A DNA stretch of 32,101 nucleotides from Sphingomonas panni (GTDB lineage Bacteria > Pseudomonadota > Alphaproteobacteria > Sphingomonadales > Sphingomonadaceae). The stretch spans positions 1 through 32,101 of the forward strand of contig NZ_JAKREU010000017.1 of NCBI RefSeq assembly GCF_022664435.1, written 5' to 3'. Made by a program: the position numbers and the translations under genes. The notes below the pieces were generated by a model that worked only from the letters and a program-made list of their open reading frames with translations, was not told the DNA's origin and searched no databases. Below, piece by piece: positions 7,319 through 15,676 of this stretch. Every line of letters begins with the position of its first letter. Position 1 is the first letter of the stretch.

Positions 7319-8542
7319 TCAGCAGTAGCAGGTAACACCGACCGTCACGTTGTTCGGTGCCCAAGCCGTCAGCGGGGTGAAATACATGTTAGTGACAGGG
7401 CCGGGCGTCGGATTTCCCCCGTCACGTCCGTGAACCTGTCCGAGCGCAATCGACCCGGTGAAGACCGGGCCACCACTATCGCCTTCAAGGCTCTGCCGCG
7501 GATAGGTCGAGTTACTGTTCATTCTATAGAAGGCACCGTAACTATCCGTATAGGTGTATGGGTCGGTGTAACCGCATGTCTGACCTGTCGATCGGCCATA
7601 CTTGCAAATATACTGCCCTTGCGCGACACCTTGCGCTCCAGTGACGGTAACGACCCCAGCACCGTTATAGAACTTCGGAACAACCAGATAGTTGTTTCCG
7701 CCGGAGAATGTGTGCCACTGGCTATCCACGCCGTTTGACACCCATTCTTGGCGAAATGCGAGTGAAACCCCGGTGGTTTCATCCCTGCCATTATTCTCGC
7801 AGTGGCCTGCGGTCGTCACGCCATAGAGCGAGCCGTTGGTTTGTTTGACGTTAAAGCCTCGCGTACATTCATTGATGTCGCCGTTAGAGAACGTGCCGCG
7901 ATAGTTCTGGCCGCCCGGAACCTCCGTTGCCGTGAGAGCAATGCCGTCGAATTGCTCTATCTGCGTTCCAGGCGCCGCACGAAATCGTCCGCCAACAATC
8001 GCCGCGAGGGCGGAAGTGGGATCTTTCACCAATAATTTGATTTGCCCCGTTCGCGCATTGGTGGCGATCGTAGCGTTTGAGCCGAGCGATGAGAGATATC
8101 CCCGCGCCTGCGCCCCTATCTCAGACTCTCATACTGGTGCAGTGCGAACATCGAGAACGCTGGCGAGTTCACCTTTGCCGGCGAACTGACGTGCGGCGTT
8201 ACCGATCGCTTCGAGGTCCGCAGCTACACCATAGATAGCAACACGGAAGTCGGATCCCGTAGTCGCTTCGGCCCCAGCGAAGCCTTTGGGAAAACGTGCC
8301 GAGAGCGCGGGCGCCAGACGCCCCAACTCTCCCATGATCCGCAAACGTCGCGACGCCTCTGCAACAGTAAGGCCCTCCGTCTTCGAGAGCTGTTTGGCAG
8401 TCGCATCGTCAGGATCGTTGAACGGTTCGTCAAACGTTGCAAGTCGAATGGTTTTCGTGTTCGATACGGCATGCGCTGCCGAAATCGCGACCGAGGCGAG
8501 GACGCAGGCTGCGCCAAGCCGAAAAGCACGCTTCTTCATCAC
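7319..8542 (-). pseudogene. Secreted trypsin-like (S1) serine protease precursor split by an in-frame TGA
   Basis: Two frames in the same phase read as one protein except for a TGA at 8129-8131. The first part (137 residues) has a signal peptide ending SAAHA and a helical, pro-region-like segment (KQLSKTEGLTVAEASRRLRI, DFRVAIYGVAADLEAIGNAA). After the stop the reading continues ESEIGAQARGYLSSLGSNAT and then enters the protease. The catalytic residues are visible: His in VTTAGHC, a likely Asp in SNGVDSQW and Ser in EGDSGGPVF; paired cysteines recall streptogrisin and alpha-lytic enzymes. If the TGA is real, the prodomain is released alone and a separate start (a TTG at 8032, or none) would be needed for the catalytic part, which would then lack a signal. 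CGA to TGA is the simplest mutation. The gene overlaps the lipoprotein gene upstream by four bases. Confidence 0.75.
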
Positions 8543-8955
8543 CCTTCTCCTTCAACATAGCTACTGGTTACGTACGGACCTCCACATGCTTGGAGCTGCT
8601 GATATGCCTCTGGATCGCCTTGCAGGAACTCGATCGACCCATCACCGCCGCGGATCGTAACCTGCATTCCACTTTTGAAGAGGCGGCCATCGGGTGCCTT
8701 CACTGCCTTCGGGGTGCTGTCCCACACATGACCATGAGGCCAGATCAGCGTCCGCTTTGATCCAGAAACCATAAGGTAGGTACAGTTGCCGCGGTACGAC
8801 AGCCGGCCATTTAAATGTTCCGGGATCACGATATCGGTAGGTGGAGATGCCGCTACGTACGGCGCTACAGCTGAGCATGCAGAAAGTTGAATGCAGCCGG
8901 TAAATACAAACAATCCCTTGAGAGCCACGGATCGTATGATAAAGCGAAACGGCAT
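8539..8955 (-). CDS. Putative lipoprotein of unknown function in the protease operon
   Basis: A 138-residue protein with a hydrophobic N-terminal signal (VALKGLFVFTGCIQLSACSA) whose LSAC motif is a good lipobox, with Cys near residue 27 as lipidation site. The mature part has short beta-like stretches (GRLSYRGNCTYLMVSGSKRT, GMQVTIRGGDGSIEF) and two further cysteines that may form a disulfide. I recognise no family. It ends by a 4-base overlap (ATGA) with the protease precursor, indicating translational coupling, and starts 3 bases after the preceding gene. An envelope partner or inhibitor of the protease is one possibility, by context only. Confidence 0.65.
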   Translation of the reverse strand: MPFRFIIRSVALKGLFVFTGCIQLSACSAVAPYVAASPPTDIVIPEHLNGRLSYRGNCTYLMVSGSKRTLIWPHGHVWDSTPKAVKAPDGRLFKSGMQVTIRGGDGSIEFLQGDPEAYQQLQACGGPYVTSSYVEGEG

Positions 8956-8958
8956 CTC

Positions 8959-9543
8959 TTATCGCTCCACCTGAGCGATATCACGCGAGACGACTCTGCT
9001 AAACGATACCCTCACCGGGTCGTTTGAAATAATGCTGTATGTTGGACTTTTGTCTGGCGTCAAGCCGCTTGCGCGCAAAGCTTTGTTGACTGGTTCGCCA
9101 GCGATCCGATTTAACACTTGCGGCAAGTTTGAGCTGCTAAGGCCCGAAAGCTCACCCTTGATTTCGCATCCGGCTGATCGACAATCTACGGAAATTTGCG
9201 TGGGAGCGCCAGCCGAGGCAAATACTTCTCTGATCTTGCCTTCGGTACCCGGTGCCCATGCGAGATCGCGGCTTTGGCTGTGAAGGGAACGCCGGACCCG
9301 TTCCGGATCGCCTGAAATATCGAATGCGCTACTCTTCTCCTCTGTGGTATCGGCCACGCGTGAGGAGATAGCGCTGGGGGTCAGGGAAGGCAATGCAGAG
9401 GAGCCGGTGACCACCTGGACCTCGCCGCGCTTATCGCTATAGGATCCAGATTGACGAAGAACCAGGGAACTGACAACGCCAAGCGCCGCCAAGGCAATAG
9501 CCAAAACGCCTAGTAGCCGAGGTGACTTGCGCCTTTCCATCAC
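8959..9543 (-). CDS. Membrane-anchored periplasmic protein of unknown function, first gene of the protease operon
   Basis: 194 residues: a short basic N-terminus (MMERRKSPR), one membrane segment (LLGVLAIALAALGVVSSLVL), a low-complexity serine-rich linker (residues about 45-80), and a small folded domain with a cysteine pair in ISVDCRSAGCEIKGELSG and the regions LPQVLNRIAGEPVNKALRAS and SPTYSIISNDPVRVSFSRVV. The topology suggests a periplasmic domain tethered to the inner membrane. I do not recognise the family. It is followed at 3 bases by the lipoprotein gene, so three consecutive exported products form one operon. Confidence 0.65.
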   Translation of the reverse strand: MMERRKSPRLLGVLAIALAALGVVSSLVLRQSGSYSDKRGEVQVVTGSSALPSLTPSAISSRVADTTEEKSSAFDISGDPERVRRSLHSQSRDLAWAPGTEGKIREVFASAGAPTQISVDCRSAGCEIKGELSGLSSSNLPQVLNRIAGEPVNKALRASGLTPDKSPTYSIISNDPVRVSFSRVVSRDIAQVER

Positions 9544-9950
9544 CGCAGGCTCCGATTAGCTTTGATATTAATTCCAGGCTTTAACATGCGATGTGTACAG
9601 CACGTTTGCTTCAAATTGATGTCACAGCAGTTGAAGATCGCTGAAAAAGGCCTTGGTGGAGGTTGACCCGATTTGGTTTACACCAAGCTCGCCGAGCTCC
9701 GAAAGCTGCTGCATGGTGGCCTCGACCCGGTGCGGACCCGTGAACTCACCGACGAGATGAGGGCGGCAGGGTTGCCGCTGTGATGGCGCCAAACCGGCAT
9801 CCTGCGTCAGCGTATCAGCATTGTGCGTCCGTCTCACCGATCGTGCGCTGCGTCTCACGCAATGTGCGTCGAGCAACGCCATCCGTCTCAACTAATCTGC
9901 GCCGAAAACTCCCCTCTATTGCGCGTTTGGTCGAGCATCATTGCAGGCCG
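9544..9950. other. Intergenic stretch, possible gene debris
   Basis: No intact gene seen. On the plus strand, about 9675-9783 encodes a short fragment, VYTKLAELRKLLHGGLDPVR then TRELTDEMRAAGLPL and a stop, which looks protein-like but is not identified. At about 9820-9890 there are irregular repeats of GTGCG and CGTCTCA. The upstream promoter of the leftward operon should be within the first 100 bases, but no clear -35/-10 pair was found. Confidence 0.35.
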
Positions 9951-10280
9951 CTATAGATAGCGTTCTGCCAGCGTGCCTCCGAGGGAAAGGGCGTCATCCC
10001 ATAGCCGGCTGACATTGCCGGAAGAGACGGCAGGAGTATCGGTATAGCTGAAATGGTCGCGAATGGGCACGCGTCGGAGTTCACGCAGAACGTCTTCCCG
10101 GTCGCATCCGGCGAAGCAGGTCACTAGAATTCCGCGATTGCCCTGGCGGATCGACAGGCTTGGGGTGCTGTCGGAATGCGCCGGGCAAAGGCACATGGCG
10201 GTTCTGCCGTGCCATGTGCCGCCAAGTGCGCCAACAAGATCGATGAGTTGCTGCGAAGGTCGTTCGGCTGTGAGGGCCAT
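9951..10280 (-). pseudogene. CHC2-type zinc-finger (primase/Toprim-like) protein, C-terminally truncated
   Basis: 109 residues carrying the zinc-ribbon of plasmid primase-like proteins: CLCPAHSDSTPSLSI, then LVTCFAGCDREDVLRELR. Proteins of this type usually run to about 300 residues and continue with a Toprim domain; here the frame stops just after GGTLAERYL, where relatives go on into the catalytic part. The product could at most bind DNA. It reads away from the parA promoter region and is typically found in alphaproteobacterial plasmid or conjugative regions. Identification of the domain is good; the claim of truncation rests on remembered family length. Confidence 0.65.
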
Positions 10281-10650
10281 GATCGGCTCCTTTCACAACC
10301 TCGGCCCCCCTCCCCTTCTCCACGAACACCGTTTTAGAGGTTATCGGAGAAGCAAGACGGAACAGATCGCGCGATGGGTCGTGCGAGACGCGACTCTTTT
10401 CATGTCTCGAAAGCAGTTGTTGGAGCGAATAGTCCCGGCTCGAGCCGAATCGCCGTGGACTGAGAGGTTCCATCTCTGACGCTGTGCCCGCCAATCATCT
10501 TTGAGATGATTCGCGTTGCTGTGAATGCCCGTTGTCTGAGCTTCAAAGTCGGACAAGACTTGAGGATAAGTCCTCAAGCGGCGCGTGCTGGCGAGTGACT
10601 CATCTTGATTTTCGTCCGGGTTTATAGGCGAAATGATACACACGCGGATG

Positions 10651-10769
10651 GTCCGGGACTCGGGGGCAATAAGAGGGCTTGTCCCTGCGCACGCCGGGTC
10701 AGGTCACCCTATTTGACTAACCACCCTGCATTTGGCATATCTGTCCGGGATTAGGGGCCATTATGCGGT
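10651..10769 (+). repeat. Pair of direct repeats before parA
   Basis: GTCCGGGACTCGGGGGCAAT at 10651-10670 and GTCCGGGATTAGGGGCCATT at 10743-10762 share most positions and lie 92 bases apart, about nine helical turns. They bracket the candidate parA promoter. Possible roles are operator sites for ParA autorepression or a centromere-like site; they do not resemble the iterons downstream. Confidence 0.5.
10713..10741 (+). promoter_or_regulatory. Candidate sigma-70 promoter for parA-parB
   Basis: TTGACT (10713-10718), a 17-base spacer and CATATC (10736-10741) give a plausible promoter about 70 bases before parA. The -10 is weak. The second direct repeat starts 2 bases after it, a suitable position for repression. 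Confidence 0.35.
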
Positions 10770-10811
10770 GCTTTTCACGAACCGTGGCCGGTTTGGGTTC
10801 AAAAAGGGGAC

Positions 10812-12014
10812 ATGCCCATGCTGTCGGGTCAGATTCTCGATGCGATGATTACCTCGTGCGAGAATGCCAAGACCGTGCTGCGACAGGCGGCCATTGATCC
10901 ATCCGATCGCAAAACGCTGAACATTTCAATGGGGGCGACAGTCGCCGCTGAATTGCTCGGCCGAACGCCGGAAGCGCTTTCCAAGGCTGAGGCGCGCGGA
11001 CGCTTGCCCGCCCCCAAGACGGCCACCAACGGACGCCGATTCTACACGGTCGAAGATTTGATCGCCATTCGCGAGAAGCTCGGCATCAAGATGGGTAAAT
11101 TGCCCTCCGAGCGCGCGGTCGTCATCGCCGTGCAGAACTTCAAGGGCGGCGTCAGCAAATCGACGACGGGCAAGCATCTTGCAGATTACCTTGCGCTGCG
11201 GGGATATCGCGTTCTTGTTGTCGATTGCGATCCCCAGGCGTCGATGAGTGTTATGTTCGACGTCAATCTAGAGGCATTGGTGGACGAGACGCACACGCTC
11301 TCGAACTTCCTCTCCCCCAGAATCGACGAAGCCGATTCGCTGCGAAAGACGATCCAAAAGACCGCGTGGCCGAATATCGATATCTGCCCCGCCAACCTGG
11401 GCCTCCAGGACACCGAGTGGGAACTGACAGCAACCATCGAGGAGGGCCCTACCGCCATTGCCGGCGCGTTCCGCATGCTGAGAATTGGCCTGGAAGAGGT
11501 CCGGCACGACTATGACGTCGTTATCCTCGATCCTCCCCCTGCCATGGGCTTTTTGGGCGTGAACACGTTGACGGCCGCGGACGGCTTGCTGATCCCCGTG
11601 CCGGCTCGGCAACTCGATTATCTTTCGACAATCCACTTCATGCAGACCTGTCGCGAAGCGATGGACCTCGTCTCGAAGTTCGACACTTCGATCGACTACG
11701 GGTTCATTCGCGTCGTCTGCACCATGTTCCAGCCCAACAGGACCAACGAGGCTCAAATGCTTCAGGTCATGGAGAAGACCTACGCTGGCCAGATGCTGTC
11801 GACGCCGATACTCCTGTCGGAAGAGATCAAGAATGCCGGGTTGTCGATGTCGTCGATCTACGAAATCAACAAACCATATGGGTCGCACCAGACGTACACG
11901 CGGTGCCGTGACAACCTCAACATGGTGTTTCGCGAGATCGAAAAGGATATTTGCAAGCAGTGGCCGTCGCGTATGGCGCAGGTCGGCACCGACAGACTGA
12001 CGGAGGCGGCATGA
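10812..12014 (+). CDS. parA: Plasmid partition ATPase ParA
   Basis: A 400-residue type Ia ParA. The N-terminal DNA-binding part is MerR-like (VAAELLGRTPEALSKAEARG then RRFYTVEDLIAIREKLG). The deviant Walker A is FKGGVSKSTTGKHLADYLA, Walker A' is VLVVDCDPQASMSVMF and Walker B is DVVILDPPPAMGF. ParA drives segregation with ParB and the centromere, and the long N-terminal extension usually allows autorepression of the operon. A ribosome site AAAGGGGA precedes the ATG at 10812. The stop overlaps the parB start by four bases. Proteins of this kind are called RepA in repABC plasmids, but here a separate RPA-type initiator lies downstream, so parA is the better name. Confidence 0.9.
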   Translation: MPMLSGQILDAMITSCENAKTVLRQAAIDPSDRKTLNISMGATVAAELLGRTPEALSKAEARGRLPAPKTATNGRRFYTVEDLIAIREKLGIKMGKLPSERAVVIAVQNFKGGVSKSTTGKHLADYLALRGYRVLVVDCDPQASMSVMFDVNLEALVDETHTLSNFLSPRIDEADSLRKTIQKTAWPNIDICPANLGLQDTEWELTATIEEGPTAIAGAFRMLRIGLEEVRHDYDVVILDPPPAMGFLGVNTLTAADGLLIPVPARQLDYLSTIHFMQTCREAMDLVSKFDTSIDYGFIRVVCTMFQPNRTNEAQMLQVMEKTYAGQMLSTPILLSEEIKNAGLSMSSIYEINKPYGSHQTYTRCRDNLNMVFREIEKDICKQWPSRMAQVGTDRLTEAA

Positions 12015-13090
12015 GCAGCGCAGGGGGCCGGCGTCGCAGCCTACTGGCGAATGCCATCGAAAGCATCGGCACGACCCCTGCCCCCACGTCCGTGGCCGAA
12101 GTCGCGGATGCCGAGGCGCTGGTCGATCGCGATAAGCCGGTCGACGAACCTTCGACGCCCTCATTCCTGGAGCGGCGTGGTATTGCGTTCGATGAAATCG
12201 CCCGCACGGTCAAACGTCCGACTATCCGTCTGAAGCCCTCGGAATGCTCCATCTGGCCGGGCAATGCTCGCGATCATGCGGCGCTGAGCCACGAACGCTG
12301 TGCCTCGCTCATTGATTCCATCCGCGAGGAGGGGACGAACCGCGAGCCGGTTGTGGTGCGGCGGACGCCGAACGCCGAGACCCCCTACGAGTTGATCGTC
12401 GGCACCCGCCGGCATTTCTCGGTTTCCTGGCTGAATGCCAACAACCATAGCGAAATCGAGCTCGTAGCGCGTATCGAGACGCTCGATGACGAGGCCGCTT
12501 TCCGGCTCGCCGATTTGGAAAATCGAGAGCGCGAGGACGTCACCGATTTGGAGCGTGCGCGCAATTACAGGCACGCTGTCGACGCATATTACAACGGGGT
12601 TCGCACGCAGATGGCCGATCGCTTGGCCATCGCCAAGCAGAACCTCCACAACCTCCTCCAGCTCGCGGAGTTGCCGGACGAGGTCGTGGCAGCGTTCGCC
12701 GAGCCCGGAGACCTCAAGGTCCGACACGGCATGCGGCTCTCGCCCCTGCTGAAGAACGAACAGCACCGCGACGCGATCATCGCCGCAGCTATAGCCCTCG
12801 GTGCCGAGCAACAGGCGCTGAAGGACGCTGGAAGCGACAAGATTGAGGGTATCAAGGTCTGTGAGCGCCTGGCCGCAGCCGCAGTGGCTCCCGCGGCGTC
12901 GAAGAAGCCTGTACCCCGTGCCAAGCCGGCCCTCACCGCCGCCTCGGGTCGCGAGATCGGACAGGTTCTTGCTGATACACGGGCCAAGGGAATTACGATC
13001 AACATCAACCCCAAGGGCACAGCGTCGGTCGACGAGATCCTCGAAGCGCTCCGCCCTGCCCTTGAGAGTGCGAAGTTCAGTCGAAATTGA
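12011..13090 (+). CDS. parB: Plasmid partition protein ParB
   Basis: 359 residues starting MSSAGGRRRSLLANAIESIG, the ParA-interacting arm typical of plasmid ParB/RepB proteins. The ParB/Srx nuclease-like (CTP-binding) domain spans about residues 75-170, with EEGTNREPVVVRR and LIVGTRRHFSVSWLNANN. The HTH region follows (TQMADRLAIAKQNLHNLLQL, KVRHGMRLSPLLKNEQHRD), and the C-terminus is a dimerisation part. ParB binds palindromic centromere sites, spreads and activates ParA. The start overlaps the parA stop (ATGA). The palindromes at 13133-13152 and 15677-15696 are candidate target sites. The frame extends upstream of 12011, but the coupled ATG is the natural start. Confidence 0.9.
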   Translation: MSSAGGRRRSLLANAIESIGTTPAPTSVAEVADAEALVDRDKPVDEPSTPSFLERRGIAFDEIARTVKRPTIRLKPSECSIWPGNARDHAALSHERCASLIDSIREEGTNREPVVVRRTPNAETPYELIVGTRRHFSVSWLNANNHSEIELVARIETLDDEAAFRLADLENREREDVTDLERARNYRHAVDAYYNGVRTQMADRLAIAKQNLHNLLQLAELPDEVVAAFAEPGDLKVRHGMRLSPLLKNEQHRDAIIAAAIALGAEQQALKDAGSDKIEGIKVCERLAAAAVAPAASKKPVPRAKPALTAASGREIGQVLADTRAKGITININPKGTASVDEILEALRPALESAKFSRN

Positions 13091-13132
13091 GTAAAATCTA
13101 GTTTAACGCTTTATTTTCAATTAGTTGGCTCC

Positions 13133-13152
13133 CGGTAAAATGCGTTTTACCG
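13133..13152. repeat. GTAAAA-N4-TTTTAC palindrome overlapping the repA start
   Basis: CGGTAAAATGCGTTTTACCG has 8-bp perfect arms around TGCG and contains the ATG at 13140. It shares its core with the palindrome at 15677-15696. A related imperfect copy may lie at about 13089-13107, just after parB. It could be a ParB site, or an operator through which repA is autoregulated. Confidence 0.6.
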
Positions 13153-14285
13153 ATGCCACGGGACACGAGATGCAACAGGATCACCGCGAAGACGGTCAAG
13201 TAGACCTCTTTCTCCCTCAGCTGACTGCGCTTCCTCTTCGGGATCAGCGCGAAACGATGGAGCGGCCCTTTTTCTCGCTGTCGAAGCGCAAGCGACTCAA
13301 GCCGATCGACTATGTCAGTCCGGATCGTAAGATCACCGTCCATGTCTCCGCTAATTCGGAATATGGTCTGGCGACTATCTACGACCTCGACATACTGATT
13401 TACTGCGCGTCAGTTTTGATCGAGCACAAGCGGCGAGGTGCCAACGACATCCCGCAGACGCTCCACGTCGTCCCATACGACATGCTGAAGACTCTGAAGC
13501 GCGAGGTTGGTGGACGCGCTTACGATCTTCTGGGCAATGCCCTCGACAGGCTCCAATCGACCACGGTGAAGACGAACATCCGCTCAGGAGATGCCGTCGA
13601 GACCACCTTCTCCTGGATCGACAGTCACAGCCAGCTTAAGGATCGGTCCGGAAACGTGCGGGGAATGAGAATTACCCTCGCGAAATGGTTCTACGACGGG
13701 GTGTTGATGGACGGCGGCGTGCTCGCCATCGATCCGGCTTATTTCTCGCTCACAGGCGGGCGCGAACGCTGGCTCTATCGGGTCGCGCGCAAACATGCGG
13801 GTGGGGCCGGAAGCGACGGTTTCGCCATCTCGATGCCAACGCTCTTCGAGAAATCCGGCGCGGAAGGCGATTATCGGCGCTTCAAGTTCGAGATGACCAA
13901 GATCGCTCGGGAGAACGATCTGCCAGGCTACTCCCTGGACATCGAACAGCGTGACGATGCCGAACCGCTGCTGCGCATGACCAGGCGCGATCGCGAGCCG
14001 TCCGAGGAGGGCAAGCCCTCCCCTGCCCTCGCCCAAGCCTCGCCTGCGGCCGTCAAGGAAAAGGCGCCCGAGGAACCGGCTATCTCCTTCCCCTCGAGCG
14101 GGCATATCTCGCATTCGGCATTCGGTGCGATCGCCCGCGCCAACCTGCCCAGCCCCCAACGCGACCACGGTCTCGTTGGAGACGATTTCCGGAACTTCCT
14201 CCGGCAGCGCGAGATAGCGTTCGACGCGAAGAACATCACACAGATATTCGCGACCTTTTGCGCGAAGCAGCGTCCGGTCAACTGA
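13140..14285 (+). CDS. repA: Plasmid replication initiator, RPA family
   Basis: About 381 residues matching the alphaproteobacterial replication initiator RepA (RPA, PF10134): ERPFFSLSKRKRLKPIDYVS, YGLATIYDLDILIYCASVLI, GGRAYDLLGNALDRLQSTTV, LAKWFYDGVLMDGGVLAIDP and GGRERWLYRVARKHAGG, with a variable proline-rich C-terminal linker and a final basic segment. Such initiators bind iterons near the gene and open the origin. The 18-bp iterons beginning 28 bases after the stop are its likely targets. The start is uncertain: ATG 13140 lies inside a palindrome, and ATG 13170 is a good alternative; a TTG at 13125 is less likely. The gene follows parB by about 50 bases. Confidence 0.9.
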   Translation: MRFTDATGHEMQQDHREDGQVDLFLPQLTALPLRDQRETMERPFFSLSKRKRLKPIDYVSPDRKITVHVSANSEYGLATIYDLDILIYCASVLIEHKRRGANDIPQTLHVVPYDMLKTLKREVGGRAYDLLGNALDRLQSTTVKTNIRSGDAVETTFSWIDSHSQLKDRSGNVRGMRITLAKWFYDGVLMDGGVLAIDPAYFSLTGGRERWLYRVARKHAGGAGSDGFAISMPTLFEKSGAEGDYRRFKFEMTKIARENDLPGYSLDIEQRDDAEPLLRMTRRDREPSEEGKPSPALAQASPAAVKEKAPEEPAISFPSSGHISHSAFGAIARANLPSPQRDHGLVGDDFRNFLRQREIAFDAKNITQIFATFCAKQRPVN

Positions 14286-14312
14286 TCGACGCCGTAGGCG
14301 CAATCCGCCAAA

Positions 14313-14572
14313 ACGGTCTTTCAGGAACAGGGTCGAGAATGGCTCGCGCGCGCACGTCAACTTATCCGTGTGGACCGTTCCCGAAGTAACGAGCCGGGCC
14401 CCGGACCCGTCTGTATGGCGCCCCATCAAATGTGCGTGGGCTGCGAAGATCCAACCACGCGCGATCCTTTGCCAGCCTTCTTCTCGGATGAGCTTTGCCG
14501 GGCACAGCTGCGCCAGCGGGAGGATCGCCCGTTCCACCTCTCCAGGCAGCCGTCACGGTACTTAGAGAACGG
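14313..14572. repeat. Iteron cluster 1 (three copies)
   Basis: Plus-strand copies are ACGGTCTTTCAGGAACAG (14313-14330) and ACGGTACTTAGAGAACGG (14555-14572). A diverged reverse copy is CCGTTCCCGAAGTAACG (14375-14391). They match the consensus ACGGTAYWTNAGGAACGG at most positions. The cluster starts 28 bases after the repA stop. Confidence 0.7.
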
Positions 14573-14648
14573 CGCTTATAGGGTGGGATTTGTGATCAGA
14601 TTGCCCGGATCTGATAGCTGAATCACTGACCGGCTGACGCCGGTAGGA

Positions 14649-15068
14649 TCAAGCGGTGGGGCTGAAGCCGTCCTTGTGGGTATGTCGGTCGAGGTAACGC
14701 ATGATGATGTCATCGGTGATGTTGCCGGATGTGGTCGAGAAGTAGCCGCGCTGCCAGAAGCGTTGGCCCCAATATCGTTTGCGGATGTGCTCGAATTCCT
14801 GTTGGATCTTGCGGGATGAGCGCCCCTTGGCCCGGCGCACGAAGTCGCTGACCGAGACGTGCGGCGGGATTTCGACGAACATGTGTACGTGGTCCTTCGA
14901 CAGCGCGCCGTTGATGATCTTCACGCCCATCTCGGCACAGACCTGACGGATGATCTCGCGCACCCGTAGCCGAACATCGCCGATCAGCACCTTGTACCGA
15001 TACTTCGGCGCCCAAACGAGATGGTAGCGATGATGGAATGTGGTGTGACAACCGGACCGATACGCCAT
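14649..15068 (-). CDS. tnpA: IS200/IS605-family Y1 transposase TnpA
   Basis: A 139-residue protein starting MAYRSGCHTTFHHRYHLVWA. It has the HUH motif in LSKDHVHMFVEIPP and the C-terminal helix DDIIMRYLDRH, which supplies the candidate nucleophilic tyrosine. Residues between them (RRAKGRSSRKIQQEF, KRYWGQRFWQRGYFSTTSG) match the family. Such enzymes move a single DNA strand by cutting and joining at hairpin ends. A start at 15068 is chosen because an upstream in-frame ATG (15101) lies inside a large hairpin. The protein is of usual size and looks intact, so the element could still be active, although no copy number can be judged here. Confidence 0.9.
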   Translation of the reverse strand: MAYRSGCHTTFHHRYHLVWAPKYRYKVLIGDVRLRVREIIRQVCAEMGVKIINGALSKDHVHMFVEIPPHVSVSDFVRRAKGRSSRKIQQEFEHIRKRYWGQRFWQRGYFSTTSGNITDDIIMRYLDRHTHKDGFSPTA

Positions 15069-15070
15069 AG

Positions 15071-15137
15071 CCTGTAACCTCGGGAAAAGCGGAAGCTTCA
15101 CGCCTTCGGCGGCTTCCGCTTTTCCCGAGGTTACAGG
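15071..15137. repeat. 26-bp perfect inverted repeat directly upstream of IS200 tnpA
   Basis: Arms 15071-15096 and 15112-15137 are fully complementary around a 15-base loop. The structure ends 2 bases before the tnpA start codon. In IS200 a comparable stem-loop blocks read-through transcription from outside and limits translation, so this is probably a bidirectional terminator or repressive leader. Confidence 0.75.
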
Positions 15138-15279
15138 CTAGCACGCGAGTCTGTGGCTGAAGCCAGTATCCGACTGAAGTCGGAGGGGTTCCTCCTTGCT
15201 AGAGGACTCTAAAGGTCAAACTGTCGACGCTCCAAAGAGGCTGGGGAGGGGAGGGGGAGTCATCCTCGCTGCTTCGATG

Positions 15280-15525
15280 CCGTTCCTGAAATACCGTGAA
15301 TGCTTCGACTGCAAACGCCTCCGGGAGCGCTAGACATCCACAATCGGCGCCCATCGCCTGGCCAAGCCCCGTTCTCAATGTACCGTCGAGATCACTGGCC
15401 GGCTCCCGAGAAACCTCGAAACTTCGCGGTCCAGGCAGCCGAGCGGGATGCGCTCAAGGCAACAAAACGTCGAGATCATCGCCGTTTTAGGTCAGTTCCG
15501 CAGGGTCCCGTTCCTAAAAGACCGT
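15280..15525 (-). repeat. Iteron cluster 2 (three copies, reverse orientation)
   Basis: CCGTTCCTGAAATACCGT (15280-15297), CCGTTCTCAATGTACCGT (15369-15386) and CCGTTCCTAAAAGACCGT (15508-15525) are reverse complements of the iteron consensus. The spacing is 89 and 139 bases. Confidence 0.8.
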
Positions 15526-15676
15526 CAATGATTCGCCCAAGGACTCGGGAGGGCCGCGGAAATGCCGCTCGACTCCTCCGAACACAGGGCGGCCTCGCCT
15601 GACGCCTATAGTTCGACAACGAGCGCTGCCGGGTGTAACATGCCTGAAAGGCACGGAAAACAGCCACTTTGCGGAC

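Larger units (their letters stand above)
10281..10811. other. Upstream region of the replicon cassette
   Basis: No convincing gene. The left half has only shadow frames. The right half holds a pair of direct repeats and a candidate promoter for parA, described separately. Confidence 0.5.
14629..15184 (-). mobile_element. IS200/IS605-family element (tnpA only)
   Basis: The element carries a Y1 transposase gene and no tnpB. Small hairpins suited to TnpA recognition lie at both sides: ACCGGC/GCCGGT at 14629-14644 past the gene's stop, and TCCGACT/AGTCGGA at 15169-15184 upstream. The ends are therefore approximate; IS200-type elements have no inverted repeats and make no target duplication. It sits between iterons 14555-14572 and 15280-15297. 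Confidence 0.65.

Noticed and set aside
8129..8131. TGA as a selenocysteine codon
   Set aside because: The position is in a linker, not an active site; no SECIS-like hairpin was evident just downstream, and a point mutation is simpler.
11268..12164. Minus-strand frame across parA
   Set aside because: Shadow of parA with no recognisable domain.
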